From Gilvimarinus sp. DA14 (GTDB lineage Bacteria; Pseudomonadota; Gammaproteobacteria; Pseudomonadales; Cellvibrionaceae), in assembly GCF_024204685.1 (NCBI RefSeq), contig NZ_CP100350.1, positions 1,054,001-1,118,000 of the forward strand: DNA of 64,000 nucleotides, in the 5' to 3' direction. Shown here one piece after another: positions 1 to 8,743 of the stretch. Below the pieces are notes generated by a model. That model was given only the letters and a program-made list of their open reading frames with translations, was not told the DNA's origin and did no database searches. Positions within the stretch are counted from its first letter, which is position 1. Each line of letters begins with the position of its first letter. Position numbers and translations under genes: made by a program.

Positions 1-239
1 AAATTGGCGCCGCGATCACGCAACAGCTTTAAAATAGCTTCGGCAGGATTGGCTTTGACCGCGTAGTAGATATCCGCATAGGAAAAGCTGTTCACCAGCT
101 CATCATACGCTCGGGCAATGGTCGGCAAGTCGATAACCACAAAGGGCGTTTCGCGCTGATCGGCGAATGCTTTTATCCGTGCAAAGGTCTCCGCACGGTA
201 GTAATCAGCAACGTCGGTTACACCATTAAATTCGTTCAT
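1..239 (-). CDS. Ornithine/lysine-type PLP decarboxylase, N-terminal part
   Basis: Only the first 79 codons lie in the window; the gene continues beyond position 1. The start is an ATG at 239, preceded by a strong AGGAGG ribosome site. The translation contains YYAVKANP, the PLP-lysine motif of fold-type III decarboxylases (ornithine, lysine or diaminopimelate decarboxylases). The lysine of that motif forms the Schiff base with PLP. The short N-terminus (the motif begins near residue 59) fits the bacterial eukaryotic-like ornithine/lysine decarboxylases better than LysA. It probably makes putrescine or cadaverine in the cytoplasm. Substrate choice cannot be settled from this fragment. Confidence 0.75.
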   Translation of the reverse strand, partial: MNEFNGVTDVADYYRAETFARIKAFADQRETPFVVIDLPTIARAYDELVNSFSYADIYYAVKANPAEAILKLLRDRGAN

Positions 240-465
240 TACTTGCCTCCTGGGCTTTTTTGTTGCGGCAAAAAAGAAGGGGCAACCCGCCGCAACGAAT
301 CACCCCAAAACCGTTGGAGCCTAAAGAGTAGCAGCTCCGAAAACGCGCGCATTAAAAGACCAAACCCAGCGCTTGGCAATCAATTTATTAGGTTAATTTC
401 TTCTAGGCGCTGGCAAGAAAAGCTTCAAAGACGAAACTTTAGTTATAAGCAAAACCAACAGACAC

Positions 466-492
466 AAAAAACCCGGCTTGCGCCGGGTTTTT
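466..492. terminator. Bidirectional intrinsic terminator after ahpC
   Basis: An 8-bp GC-rich stem (AACCCGGC / GCCGGGTT) with loop TTGC is flanked by A6 on one side and T5 on the other. It can therefore end transcripts in both directions. It lies just past the ahpC stop on the minus strand. Positions 240-465 hold no convincing gene; a 91-codon plus-strand frame there looks random. Confidence 0.85.
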
Positions 493-520
493 GCGGAATA
501 AACCGAGGTAGAACCTGAGC

Positions 521-1123
521 TTACAGCTTGCCAGAGTTCTCAGACAGGTAAGAAGCAACGCCCTGGGCAGATGCGTCCATACCTTTGTCGCCTTCCTGCC
601 AGCCTGCGGGACATACTTCGCCGTGCTCTTGGTGGAACGCCAGAGCGTCAACCATGCGCAGCATTTCGTCAACGTTACGCCCCAGAGGCAGGTCGTTAAC
701 TACTTGGTGGCGAACCACACCGTCTTCGTCGATCAGGAAAGAGCCGCGGAAAGCAACACCGGCGTCAGCTTCTACGTCGAAAGCCTGACAAATTTCGTGT
801 TTAACGTCGGCAACCATGGTGTATTTAACTTGGCCGATGCCACCTTCGTTCACGGGGGTGTTACGCCATGCGCTGTGGGTGAACTGAGAATCGATAGATA
901 CCGCAATCACTTCAACGCCGCGATCCTGGAACGCCTGGAAGCGGTTGTCGAAAGCAATCAGTTCAGAGGGGCATACGAAAGTAAAATCCAGAGGGTAAAA
1001 GAATACCACTGCTTTTTTGCCTTTAATGGCTTCAGACAGCTTGTACTCATCAACGATTTCGCCGTTGCCCAGAACAGCTGCTGCAGTAAAATCCGGTACT
1101 TGTTTTCCTACTAATACGCCCAT
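521..1123 (-). CDS. ahpC: 2-Cys peroxiredoxin (AhpC/Prx1 type)
   Basis: The 200-residue protein reduces H2O2 and organic hydroperoxides in the cytoplasm. The peroxidatic cysteine is C51 in FYPLDFTFVCPSE and the resolving cysteine is C171 in EVCPAGW, as in typical 2-Cys Prx. The GGIG loop of oxidation-sensitive peroxiredoxins is present (residues 94-97), but the usual C-terminal YF is replaced by YL. The start is ATG at 1123, with TTAGGAG upstream. A terminator closes the gene at 466-492, so it appears monocistronic. No ahpF or thioredoxin gene is adjacent. Some annotators would label it tsaA or simply peroxiredoxin; the enzyme class itself is certain. Confidence 0.95.
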   Translation of the reverse strand: MGVLVGKQVPDFTAAAVLGNGEIVDEYKLSEAIKGKKAVVFFYPLDFTFVCPSELIAFDNRFQAFQDRGVEVIAVSIDSQFTHSAWRNTPVNEGGIGQVKYTMVADVKHEICQAFDVEADAGVAFRGSFLIDEDGVVRHQVVNDLPLGRNVDEMLRMVDALAFHQEHGEVCPAGWQEGDKGMDASAQGVASYLSENSGKL

Positions 1124-1532
1124 GTCTTAATCTCCTAAGTTAACGGACTGAGAAATAAACTCCCTGCAAAGGTGGGGCTTGTTTAAACAAAAACAACCCC
1201 GCTTCGCAAAGAGAGTGACAAACTTGTGTGACAATGCTGCGGACAGCTCCAGAGTTGAGCTGCCTTGGCAATCAACAATCAATTGCCCGATATTGCGGAG
1301 TTATCTTACACCCTCTATTTCCGCGGTCACATTGATTTTCTATATGGCTGCTATTGCATTTTTTTGCCTGCAGCGCGATTGATCGCCAATTTGCCCACAA
1401 TAGCGCCAAAAATCGTTATAACCAGAAGCGCAAAGCCAAACAACAATTATTCTCAGAAATTATTGACATAAATTCTCATTAGCAATACTATCGCGATATG
1501 ACAATGCTGTGAATAATAGGCTTTTATCTCTC
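1124..1532. other. Intergenic region between ahpC and bfd (divergent promoters)
   Basis: This gap of about 410 bases has no credible gene; two overlapping plus-strand frames of 67-68 codons lack ribosome sites and family resemblance. On the minus strand, GTGACC (1325-1330) and TAAGAT (1303-1308), 16 bases apart, could be the ahpC promoter; this is a weak call. The right end holds the well-formed bfd promoter, listed separately. Confidence 0.4.
1463..1491 (+). promoter_or_regulatory. Sigma-70 promoter of bfd with overlapping Fur-like box
   Basis: TTGACA at 1463-1468 and TACTAT at 1486-1491 are separated by exactly 17 bases. The spacer (about 1468-1486) reads on the reverse strand as GCTAATGAGAATTTATG, close to the GATAATGATAAT hexamer series of Fur boxes. 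A Fur dimer here would block the promoter when iron is plentiful. The promoter match is seen directly. The Fur assignment is inference, supported by the bfd/bfr genes downstream. Confidence 0.7.
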
Positions 1533-1742
1533 ATGTACGTTTGTCTTTGCCAGGGTATTACCGATCGCCAAATACAGGCCGCCGTCCACGACGGTGCCCA
1601 CAGTCTAGGTAAGTTACGCAAAAGCCTGGGCGTAGCAAGCCAATGTGGCAAATGCGCATCGCTCACCCGTGAGATTCTTGACGATACCTTGCAGGAAATA
1701 CCGGAAATAGGTGGATTACCACAGTTTTTCGCAGTCGCCTGA
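1533..1742 (+). CDS. bfd: Bacterioferritin-associated [2Fe-2S] ferredoxin
   Basis: The 69-residue protein carries four cysteines, C4-x-C6 and C38-x2-C41 (YVCLCQ and QCGKC), which is the Bfd cluster signature. Bfd docks on bacterioferritin and passes electrons to the core so that stored iron is released. I chose ATG 1533, because the longer reading from 1509 adds residues not seen in Bfd proteins. The ribosome site is weak (TAATAGG). It lies directly behind a Fur-type promoter and 154 bases before bfr, which fits induction during iron starvation. Confidence 0.93.
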   Translation: MYVCLCQGITDRQIQAAVHDGAHSLGKLRKSLGVASQCGKCASLTREILDDTLQEIPEIGGLPQFFAVA

Positions 1743-1896
1743 TGCTGTTTGTCAGGCGCAAACGAGAATAAGAACACCTCTCCCAATCATTCAAAAATCC
1801 CTTTCATTTCAAAGACTTACGCTTGACAAGGGCGCATTTCGAGCCCACACTTACGCGTGTTTTCCACTGTGCCACTGCACCGGTAAGGAGTCGATC

Positions 1897-2373
1897 ATGA
1901 AAGGCGATCCCAAAGTAATTGCATATTTAAATAAAGTACTGGGTAACGAGCTGGTTGCCATTAACCAGTACTTCCTTCACGCCCGTATGTACAAAGACTG
2001 GGGCCTGAAAGAGCTGGCTGACCACGAATACCACGAGTCCATCGATGAGATGAAGCACGCCGACATGCTGGTTGAGCGCATTCTGTTTTTAGAAGGCTTG
2101 CCCAACCTGCAAGACCTGGGCAAGCTGCTGATCGGCGAAAATACGCAGGAAATGCTGGAATCGGACCTGAAAGTAGAGCTGAAAGCCATACCCGATTTAC
2201 GAGAAGGCATGGCCTATTGTGAAGAGGTTCAGGATTACGTCAGTCGCGATCTGCTGAAAAACATTCTGGAATCGGAAGAAGAACACGTCGATTGGCTGGA
2301 AACCCAGCTGTCATTGATCGAGAAAGTGGGTATTCAAAACTATCTGCAGTCGAAAATGGCCGGAGATGAATAA
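1897..2373 (+). CDS. bfr: Bacterioferritin
   Basis: The 158-residue protein has the usual family length. All ferroxidase ligands fall at the positions known from E. coli Bfr: E18, E51, H54, E94, E127 and H130. The haem-ligating M52 is also present. It forms a 24-subunit iron-storage shell that oxidises Fe(II). The start is ATG 1897 behind TAAGGAG; a longer open frame begins at 1711 but overlaps bfd and is not Bfr-like upstream of 1897. It is paired with bfd as its iron-release partner. Whether one transcript covers both is unknown; no terminator is obvious in the 154-base gap. Confidence 0.96.
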   Translation: MKGDPKVIAYLNKVLGNELVAINQYFLHARMYKDWGLKELADHEYHESIDEMKHADMLVERILFLEGLPNLQDLGKLLIGENTQEMLESDLKVELKAIPDLREGMAYCEEVQDYVSRDLLKNILESEEEHVDWLETQLSLIEKVGIQNYLQSKMAGDE

Positions 2374-2374
2374 C

Positions 2375-2487
2375 GTCTGACGCCAGATGTCGGAAGTCAG
2401 ATGCAAGAGCGTTCAAAGGCAGGATACCAAAACCAGCTTTTTGCGCTCTTGATCGGCGTCTGACATCAGACCTCCGACGTCAGACAT
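2375..2487. repeat. Degenerate heptad repeats in inverted arrangement after bfr
   Basis: Two blocks flank a central segment. Block one (about 2376-2403) reads as successive 7-mers GTCTGAC, GCCAGAT, GTCGGAA, GTCAGAT. Block two (about 2459-2486) reads GTCTGAC, ATCAGAC, CTCCGAC, GTCAGAC. The blocks are roughly inverted relative to each other. An exact 8-bp pair, CAAGAGCG (2404-2411) and CGCTCTTG (2444-2451), lies inside them. The element sits between the convergent bfr and lipoprotein genes and could act as a 3' hairpin. A related element lies at 54021-54099. Confidence 0.6.
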
Positions 2488-2491
2488 TGGA

Positions 2492-3259
2492 TCAATTCAA
2501 CAAGCCATATACACCCACTGAATAAGCCCGTTTGTCGCCGCTGCCATCCAGCGATCTGAGTTTGATACTCTGGCCCAGGCTGGGGTCTTCATCGGTGTAA
2601 AGAGTGCTTCCAGTACCTTCGTCGAAGCTGACAACACCCGGCTGGTGAAACATATAGCCAATTACATCGCCCTGCTCCACCCCTACACTGAGCGGAAAGT
2701 TAATACGAGCAACGCCCGATTGCGGCGCGGTTAGCTGGCCACTTTTCCATATAACCAGTAACTGGTCCTGCACCGGACGCATAACCTGAACGGTAAAAGT
2801 GCCGGGCTTAATAAAATGCGCACTCACACCAGTGAGCGTACCCGACGCAGGCATAGGGTTGGCCAAATCCACCAACAACATCGGGTGGTTGTCCACTTTG
2901 CTGCGCTGCACCAGCTCGCCACCTACATAGTCGAGCAAATCACTCTGGACCATAAAGTCCTTCAACTCGTCGATTTCATTTTGCACAAAGCGGCGCACCT
3001 GCCCGCGCAACTCAGACGACTCTTGTACGCGCACGGTTTTCTCGGTATCCAGCACCGCCATAACGCGATTTAACTCATTGATTTGCGCCTGCAACTGCCT
3101 CTCTTGCTGCTGCAGATTGGCTATTTTGGCATTGGCCTGATTTAGCTCGCTCTGCAACTGAGCGTTTTCATCCTGCATCTGTTTGATGTTAGGAGGGGTC
3201 TGGCAACCAGCGGTCAGCCCTGTCGCCAGCACCGCTAACGCTAAAGAAACTTTATTCAT
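2492..3259 (-). CDS. Coiled-coil lipoprotein of unknown function
   Basis: The 255-residue protein begins with a lipoprotein signal ending LTAGC, so C19 would be acylated. Residues of about 25-75 form a Q/N/L-rich coiled coil (repeated LQ, NAKIANLQQQ). The C-terminal part is predicted to be a beta-rich globular domain. The start is ATG 3259 behind GAGGAA. It lies 36 bases downstream of the Ser/Thr kinase gene on the same strand, so the two probably share a transcript. A role as an envelope partner of the kinase is possible but unproven. I do not recognise the family. Confidence 0.8.
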   Translation of the reverse strand: MNKVSLALAVLATGLTAGCQTPPNIKQMQDENAQLQSELNQANAKIANLQQQERQLQAQINELNRVMAVLDTEKTVRVQESSELRGQVRRFVQNEIDELKDFMVQSDLLDYVGGELVQRSKVDNHPMLLVDLANPMPASGTLTGVSAHFIKPGTFTVQVMRPVQDQLLVIWKSGQLTAPQSGVARINFPLSVGVEQGDVIGYMFHQPGVVSFDEGTGSTLYTDEDPSLGQSIKLRSLDGSGDKRAYSVGVYGLLN

Positions 3260-3295
3260 GGATTTCCTCGCACTTAACTTCGGTTAAGTATACCG

Positions 3296-5578
3296 CTATT
3301 GCCCCACCTTAAAAGACGCACTCGCCAAACGCATATCATCAAGCAGCAAGTCCACGTGATACCCGCCCTCACTAAAGCCTGCGACAGGGCGCTCGATGCG
3401 GAAAAAATTAGTGCCATTACCGCCGCTCACAATGACCGGGACCTGGGCAATTTGTACGCTGCGCGAGCCATCCATCAGCACAGCTTGAACCACACTGGCC
3501 TCGTCGCTGCCGAAATTGGCGTAAGAAAAACCTAGGTAGATCACGCGGTCGGGGGCCAATACCTCCGGCTGCGGTAAATCCAGTCTCGACAGTGGCTCGG
3601 CCGATACTACCAGGTTAGAGATTTTCGGCATTTGCGATTCCACCAGTTGGTCCAGCTCCAGCCGACGAGTTAGTAGAGCTTGACTCTGTGGGTAGTGGTC
3701 CCGCGCACTGGCCAGCTGTAAGGATGCCTCCTCCAGAGCCCCACCCCGAATCATGCTGTCGATGCGCCCGATCAGCCCCTGCTCGACCTTGGCCAAGCCC
3801 TCGCGGGCCTCTGTATTATCGGGGCTTTGCGCCAATATACTTTGGTAGGTATCAAAAGCATTACCGTCTGGCGGAGCAATTAGCTTATCCGCCGCCATCA
3901 GCGCAGTAGCACGATCCAATAAAGGCTGAACCTGCAGGGCAAGATTTTGCTGCGCGGCGCCGAGCTGCGCCGCCAATACTTGTAGGCTCTCACTCTCAGG
4001 AGCAATAGCCAGCGCCCGCTCTAGCGCCCTGGTCGCCTGCGCCAGATCGCCTGCGTCCAAGGCCGATTGCGCACGGCGTTGGTAGCGCGCCGCAATCGAG
4101 CTCACCCCCTCAAGCGCGATCGGGCTATTCGGGTCGGCCTGCAAGATATCGCGATATATCTCGAGAGCATTAGCCCCGGCGGGCGCATCTAAAGCGCCCT
4201 CGTCCAAATAGAGTTGAGCCTGTAACAGCTGATTCGCCAGCGGGGCGTCCATCTCAGGCTCGCTCGTTGCGCTGGTATCACTATTAGCGCCAGTGTCGGC
4301 TAGCGAGGACGCCCCCTGTTCAGCCACTTCCGGTTCAACCATCTGCTTTTCAACCACCTCCGTTTTAACCTCCTCGGCCTCAGTCGAAACAACAGACGAC
4401 ACCGCAGAGGATTGCGGCGCACTGCTTATGCTGCCCGCACCGAGATCGGGTGCGGGCAAGGAGATACTCGGAAGGTGTAAATTCTGCCAGTAGTAATAAC
4501 CCCCGCCCGCCAATAGCAGCACAATAAACACAAGGGTAAGCAAACCGCCCCGCCGCGCGGGCTCGGGCTGGTCGGTAATGGTATGAGCGCGGCTAATGCT
4601 GTCCTCGCTGCTCACGCTAAAGCTACCGTGGCTGGCCAGGTAATCGTCGTCCTGTTCCGCTGCCCGGGCCACAGCTTTGGTATCCAGGCGCGCGGTCTGA
4701 AACTGCGCCGAGGCCAAGGTGGGCGCCCCCTGGTCAACGTCTTCCAGTCTGGGGAGAGTCGCCATTACCTCGGCGATACGCTCAATATCCTGCGCATCTA
4801 TCGCTTCCAGATCGACAATTAGTTCACTGCCGTTTTGATATCGATCTGCCGGCTTTTTCGCCAATGCCTTATCAATAACGGCCTGAAATGGCCGCAGGTG
4901 CTCCGGCAGGCGTGGCACAGGTTCGGAGACATGCATAATCCCTACGGCCACTGGCGAGTCGGCATCATAGGGTACATGGCCACATAAGAGTTGGAAGAGC
5001 ACCACGCCCAGGCTGTAAATATCACTACACGGATATAGCTGGGCTCCCTTCGCTTGCTCGGGGCTCATATAATGGGGCGTGCCCATGGTGGTGCCGGTTT
5101 GGGTCATACCCGATGCCACGTCCGAGGCGCGGGCAATTCCGAAGTCCATCAACACCGCGCGGCCATCATCCGCGTGCAGCATGATGTTTTCGGGTTTTAC
5201 ATCGCGATGGATGTAGCCTTTGCGACCGGCATAATCCAGTGCGCGGGCCACATCTTTGACAACCCCGAGCGCTTTTGCCAGAGGTAAATCATAGCGCTGG
5301 GCTTTGAGATCTTCCCCCGGAATATACTCCATGGACAAATAGTGATTGCCATCGTGTACGCCCACGTCGTACACGGTGACGATATTCGGGTGCATCAAGC
5401 GCGACACAATGCGGGCTTCGCGGATAAACCGCTCACCAAAGCTCGGGTCTTTACTGAGCTGGGGCGACATTACCTTCAGTGCCACCTCGCGCTCAAAGCT
5501 CTCCTGAATGGCGAGGTACACCGTCGCCATGCCACCTTCGCCGAGAGTATCAATAATTTTATAGCCAGGTATTTCCAT
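3296..5578 (-). CDS. Membrane Ser/Thr protein kinase (PknB-like) with periplasmic repeat region
   Basis: The 760-residue protein has a complete Hanks-type kinase domain at residues 6-270: glycine loop GEGGMATVY (13-21), K35, E54, catalytic HRDVKPEN (D126) and DFG (145-147). A linker of about 70 residues follows, then one transmembrane helix near 344-364. About 390 residues follow outside the membrane. They contain acidic low-complexity sequence and alanine/leucine-rich helical stretches resembling TPR repeats, with a beta-type C-terminus. No PASTA domains are seen. It presumably senses an envelope signal and phosphorylates cytoplasmic targets. It is followed by the coiled-coil lipoprotein. 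The ATG start at 5578 has only a weak ribosome site. No matching phosphatase is nearby. Confidence 0.9.
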   Translation of the reverse strand: MEIPGYKIIDTLGEGGMATVYLAIQESFEREVALKVMSPQLSKDPSFGERFIREARIVSRLMHPNIVTVYDVGVHDGNHYLSMEYIPGEDLKAQRYDLPLAKALGVVKDVARALDYAGRKGYIHRDVKPENIMLHADDGRAVLMDFGIARASDVASGMTQTGTTMGTPHYMSPEQAKGAQLYPCSDIYSLGVVLFQLLCGHVPYDADSPVAVGIMHVSEPVPRLPEHLRPFQAVIDKALAKKPADRYQNGSELIVDLEAIDAQDIERIAEVMATLPRLEDVDQGAPTLASAQFQTARLDTKAVARAAEQDDDYLASHGSFSVSSEDSISRAHTITDQPEPARRGGLLTLVFIVLLLAGGGYYYWQNLHLPSISLPAPDLGAGSISSAPQSSAVSSVVSTEAEEVKTEVVEKQMVEPEVAEQGASSLADTGANSDTSATSEPEMDAPLANQLLQAQLYLDEGALDAPAGANALEIYRDILQADPNSPIALEGVSSIAARYQRRAQSALDAGDLAQATRALERALAIAPESESLQVLAAQLGAAQQNLALQVQPLLDRATALMAADKLIAPPDGNAFDTYQSILAQSPDNTEAREGLAKVEQGLIGRIDSMIRGGALEEASLQLASARDHYPQSQALLTRRLELDQLVESQMPKISNLVVSAEPLSRLDLPQPEVLAPDRVIYLGFSYANFGSDEASVVQAVLMDGSRSVQIAQVPVIVSGGNGTNFFRIERPVAGFSEGGYHVDLLLDDMRLASASFKVGQ

Positions 5579-5633
5579 TTACGTGCCCGAGGGTGTGAGT
5601 TGCGGTGCATTATACGTGCTTCACGCCACTGCT

Positions 5634-5668
5634 TATTGTGCTGCTTAACCTCAACAAGCAGCACAATA
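5634..5668. promoter_or_regulatory. 13-bp perfect inverted repeat between the kinase gene and gcvP
   Basis: Arms TATTGTGCTGCTT (5634-5646) and its exact complement (5656-5668) are separated by 9 bases. The element lies in the gap between the divergent kinase and gcvP genes. There is no T-run on either side, so it is not an ordinary terminator. It could be an operator or a leader hairpin. No glycine riboswitch features are visible upstream of gcvP. Confidence 0.5.
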
Positions 5669-5816
5669 TAGGCCAATTCTAAGATTGGCAATACACACCG
5701 GGACGTGGCTAATCTCAATTGCTCAAAAGGCCACCAATTGCTACCATTGCGCCCCTTTACAGGGCTTGCTTTTGCGCCCGGTGCCCGCAACCTACTCCAG
5801 ATACAAGAGAATCTCT

Positions 5817-8717
5817 ATGACCCAGGACTTTCGCCGTGCCCCCCTGGCAGAACTTGCTCATCACCAAGCCTTTATCGGCCGCCACATTGGGCCGGACAGC
5901 GCCCAGACTGAGGCAATGTTAAAGGCGCTGGGGCTCGACTCCATCGATAACCTGATAGAGAAAACCGTGCCGGCTAAAATTCGCCTGAACGAGGCACTAG
6001 AGCTGGAAGCAGCAAAATCCGAAGTTGAAGCCCTGGCCGAATTAAAATCCATTGCGGGCAAAAACAAGCTGTTTAAAAACTTTATCGGCATGGGTTATTA
6101 CGACAACCATGTCCCCAATGTAATTTTGCGCAATGTGCTGGAAAACCCAGGCTGGTACACCGCCTATACCCCCTACCAGCCCGAAATCGCCCAGGGGCGC
6201 CTAGAAGGCCTGCTGAACTTTCAGCAAATGATTATCGACCTGACCGGCATGGACCTGGCTAACGCTTCCATGCTAGATGAGGGCACAGCGGCGGCCGAGG
6301 CCATGGCCATGCTCAAGCGCCAGAACAAAAAAAACCGCTCCGAGGTTTTCTTTGTCGCCGCCGACACTCACCCACAAACCATCGCCGTGGTAAAAACCCG
6401 CGCCGAACACTTTGGTTTTGAGGTAGTGGTGGACGAGCCCGAAAAGCTGGCCGAAATCGACTGCTTTGGCGCACTGCTGCAATACCCGGGCACCACCGGC
6501 CAGGTGCGCGATTTAACCGAGATTATCAGCGCGGCCCATGAGCAAAATAAACTGGTGACCGTCGCCTCCGACTTGCTCGCTTTGGTGTTGTTAAAATCAC
6601 CCGGCGAGATGGGCGCGGACGTGGTTATTGGTACCAACCAGCGCTTCGGCGTACCCATGGGTTTCGGTGGTCCCCACGCCGCCTTTTTTGCCTTTCGCGA
6701 TGCCTACAAGCGCAGTGCCCCCGGTCGCATTATTGGTGTGTCAGTAGATAGCCGCGGCAAAACCGCGCTGCGCATGGCCATGCAAACCCGCGAGCAACAC
6801 ATCCGCCGCGAAAAAGCCAACTCCAACATATGTACCTCTCAGGTACTACTGGCGGTCATGAGCGTGTTTTACGCTATTTATCACGGCCCCCAAGGCCTGG
6901 CTCGTATTGCCGAGCGAGTGGCTCGTTTAACCGATCTGTTGGCCCGTGGCCTGAGCACTCACGGCTTTAACCTGCTGCACGATGACTACTTCGACACCCT
7001 GTGCATCAAAGTAGGCGATGCCCAGCGCGCGATCTATCAAACGGCACTAGCCAACCAAATCAATCTACGCCTAATCGGTGACGAGTGTATTGGCATCAGC
7101 CTGGACGAAACCACCACGCTAAACGATGTCAGTCAGTTGCTGAACGTATTTTGCGCGGGCGATCACGGCCTGGACCTGCAAGCGTTGGACGCTGAATTAA
7201 GTGGCGCCTCTGACGCCGGCCTACCAAGCACTCAACGCCGCAGCGATGCTGTTCTGACTCACCCGGTGTTTAATACCCACCAGTCGGAAACCGAAATGCT
7301 GCGTTATCTAAAGCAGCTTGAAAGCAAAGACATCGCTCTGAATCATTCCATGATTCCGCTTGGCTCTTGCACCATGAAGCTCAACGCCACCGCCGAGATG
7401 ATCCCCGTCACCTGGCCGGAATTTGGCAAGCTGCACCCCTTTGCCCCCATTGAACAGGCGCAGGGTTATGCGCAAATGTTTGAGCAATTACAGCAAATGC
7501 TGGAAGCCTGCACCGGCTATGACGCTGTGAGTTTACAACCCAACGCCGGCAGCCAAGGTGAATATGCGGGCCTGGTAGCGATCAAGAAATACTTCGAAAG
7601 CAAAGGCGAATTCGAACGTGATATTTGTTTAATTCCCGCCTCGGCCCATGGCACCAACCCCGCCTCGGCGCAGATGGTAGGCATGAAAGTTGTGGTCGTA
7701 AACTGCGACAACAAAGGCAATGTTGACCTAGACGATCTGAATGCAAAAATCACCGAATACACCAGTCGCATCGCCTGCATTATGGTCACCTACCCCTCCA
7801 CCCACGGCGTATTTGAAGAAGGTATTACCGAACTGTGCGCCGCGGTGCACAACGTGGGCGGCCAGGTGTATATCGACGGCGCCAACATGAACGCACTGGT
7901 GGGTGTAGCCGCGCCGGGCAAGTTTGGCGGCGATGTTTCGCACCTGAACTTGCACAAAACCTTTTGTATTCCCCACGGTGGCGGCGGCCCCGGCATGGGC
8001 CCTATCGGCGTGGCAGAACACCTAAAACCTTTTTTACCCGCCCACCCGGTTCAGCCTGTGCCAGACACCGATGAAGCCAACGGCACTATCTCAGCCGCCC
8101 CCTGGGGCTCGGCTAGCATTCTGCCGATTAGCTGGATGTACATTAAAATGATGGGCCGCGAAGGCATGACCCAGGCCACCAAAGTCGCCATTCTGAACGC
8201 CAATTATGTGGCGAGAAAGCTGGGTGACCACTACCCCATTTTGTACAAAGGCACTGAAGGTTTTGTCGCCCACGAATGTCTGCTGGATTTGCGTCCGCTC
8301 AAAGACGCCAGCGGGGTTACCGAAGAAGACATTGCCAAGCGCTTAATGGACTTTGGCTTTCACGCCCCGACGATGTCCTTTCCGGTGCCCGGCACTTTGA
8401 TGATTGAGCCCACCGAGTCCGAAAGCCAAGAAGAGCTGGATCGTTTCGTTGAGGCGATGATCAGCATACGCAAAGAAATCGCACAAATCGAAAGCGGCGA
8501 AATGGACTATAACCACAGCGCCTTGCACAACGCACCGCACACCCAGGACGATGTGCTGGAGGGCGACTGGCAGCGCCCCTATTCACGCGAGCAGGCTTCG
8601 CGCCCAGCCGCCTGGTTAAAAGCTCATAAGGTATGGCCCAGCGTTAATCGCATCGACAATGTCTATGGCGATCGCAATTTAGTGTGTAGCTGCCCGACGA
8701 TTGAAGAGTACCGTTAG
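5817..8717 (+). CDS. gcvP: Glycine dehydrogenase (decarboxylating), P-protein of the glycine cleavage system
   Basis: The 966-residue single-chain P-protein decarboxylates glycine and passes the aminomethyl group to lipoylated GcvH. The N-terminal half begins FIGRHIGPD. The C-terminal half carries the PLP site [18 protein letters not shown], with K714 as the PLP lysine. The glycine-rich loop follows directly. The length matches fused proteobacterial GcvP proteins. I chose ATG 5817 over the longer frame from 5685, because family homology starts at [10 protein letters not shown]. gcvT and gcvH are not in the window, so the gene is separated from its partners or expressed alone. It converges on the GST gene with a 26-base gap. 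Confidence 0.97.
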   Translation: MTQDFRRAPLAELAHHQAFIGRHIGPDSAQTEAMLKALGLDSIDNLIEKTVPAKIRLNEALELEAAKSEVEALAELKSIAGKNKLFKNFIGMGYYDNHVPNVILRNVLENPGWYTAYTPYQPEIAQGRLEGLLNFQQMIIDLTGMDLANASMLDEGTAAAEAMAMLKRQNKKNRSEVFFVAADTHPQTIAVVKTRAEHFGFEVVVDEPEKLAEIDCFGALLQYPGTTGQVRDLTEIISAAHEQNKLVTVASDLLALVLLKSPGEMGADVVIGTNQRFGVPMGFGGPHAAFFAFRDAYKRSAPGRIIGVSVDSRGKTALRMAMQTREQHIRREKANSNICTSQVLLAVMSVFYAIYHGPQGLARIAERVARLTDLLARGLSTHGFNLLHDDYFDTLCIKVGDAQRAIYQTALANQINLRLIGDECIGISLDETTTLNDVSQLLNVFCAGDHGLDLQALDAELSGASDAGLPSTQRRSDAVLTHPVFNTHQSETEMLRYLKQLESKDIALNHSMIPLGSCTMKLNATAEMIPVTWPEFGKLHPFAPIEQAQGYAQMFEQLQQMLEACTGYDAVSLQPNAGSQGEYAGLVAIKKYFESKGEFERDICLIPASAHGTNPASAQMVGMKVVVVNCDNKGNVDLDDLNAKITEYTSRIACIMVTYPSTHGVFEEGITELCAAVHNVGGQVYIDGANMNALVGVAAPGKFGGDVSHLNLHKTFCIPHGGGGPGMGPIGVAEHLKPFLPAHPVQPVPDTDEANGTISAAPWGSASILPISWMYIKMMGREGMTQATKVAILNANYVARKLGDHYPILYKGTEGFVAHECLLDLRPLKDASGVTEEDIAKRLMDFGFHAPTMSFPVPGTLMIEPTESESQEELDRFVEAMISIRKEIAQIESGEMDYNHSALHNAPHTQDDVLEGDWQRPYSREQASRPAAWLKAHKVWPSVNRIDNVYGDRNLVCSCPTIEEYR

Positions 8718-8743
8718 CCATAAAGTTCGCCAGGTACTCGAAC

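Noticed and set aside
1303-1365. Possible OxyR site before ahpC (CTAT/ATAG words)
   Set aside because: The words do not fall in the ATAG-CTAT-ATAG-CTAT order with 7-base gaps; the match is too weak.
5669-5816. Glycine riboswitch before gcvP
   Set aside because: No tandem aptamer core or terminator stem was seen.
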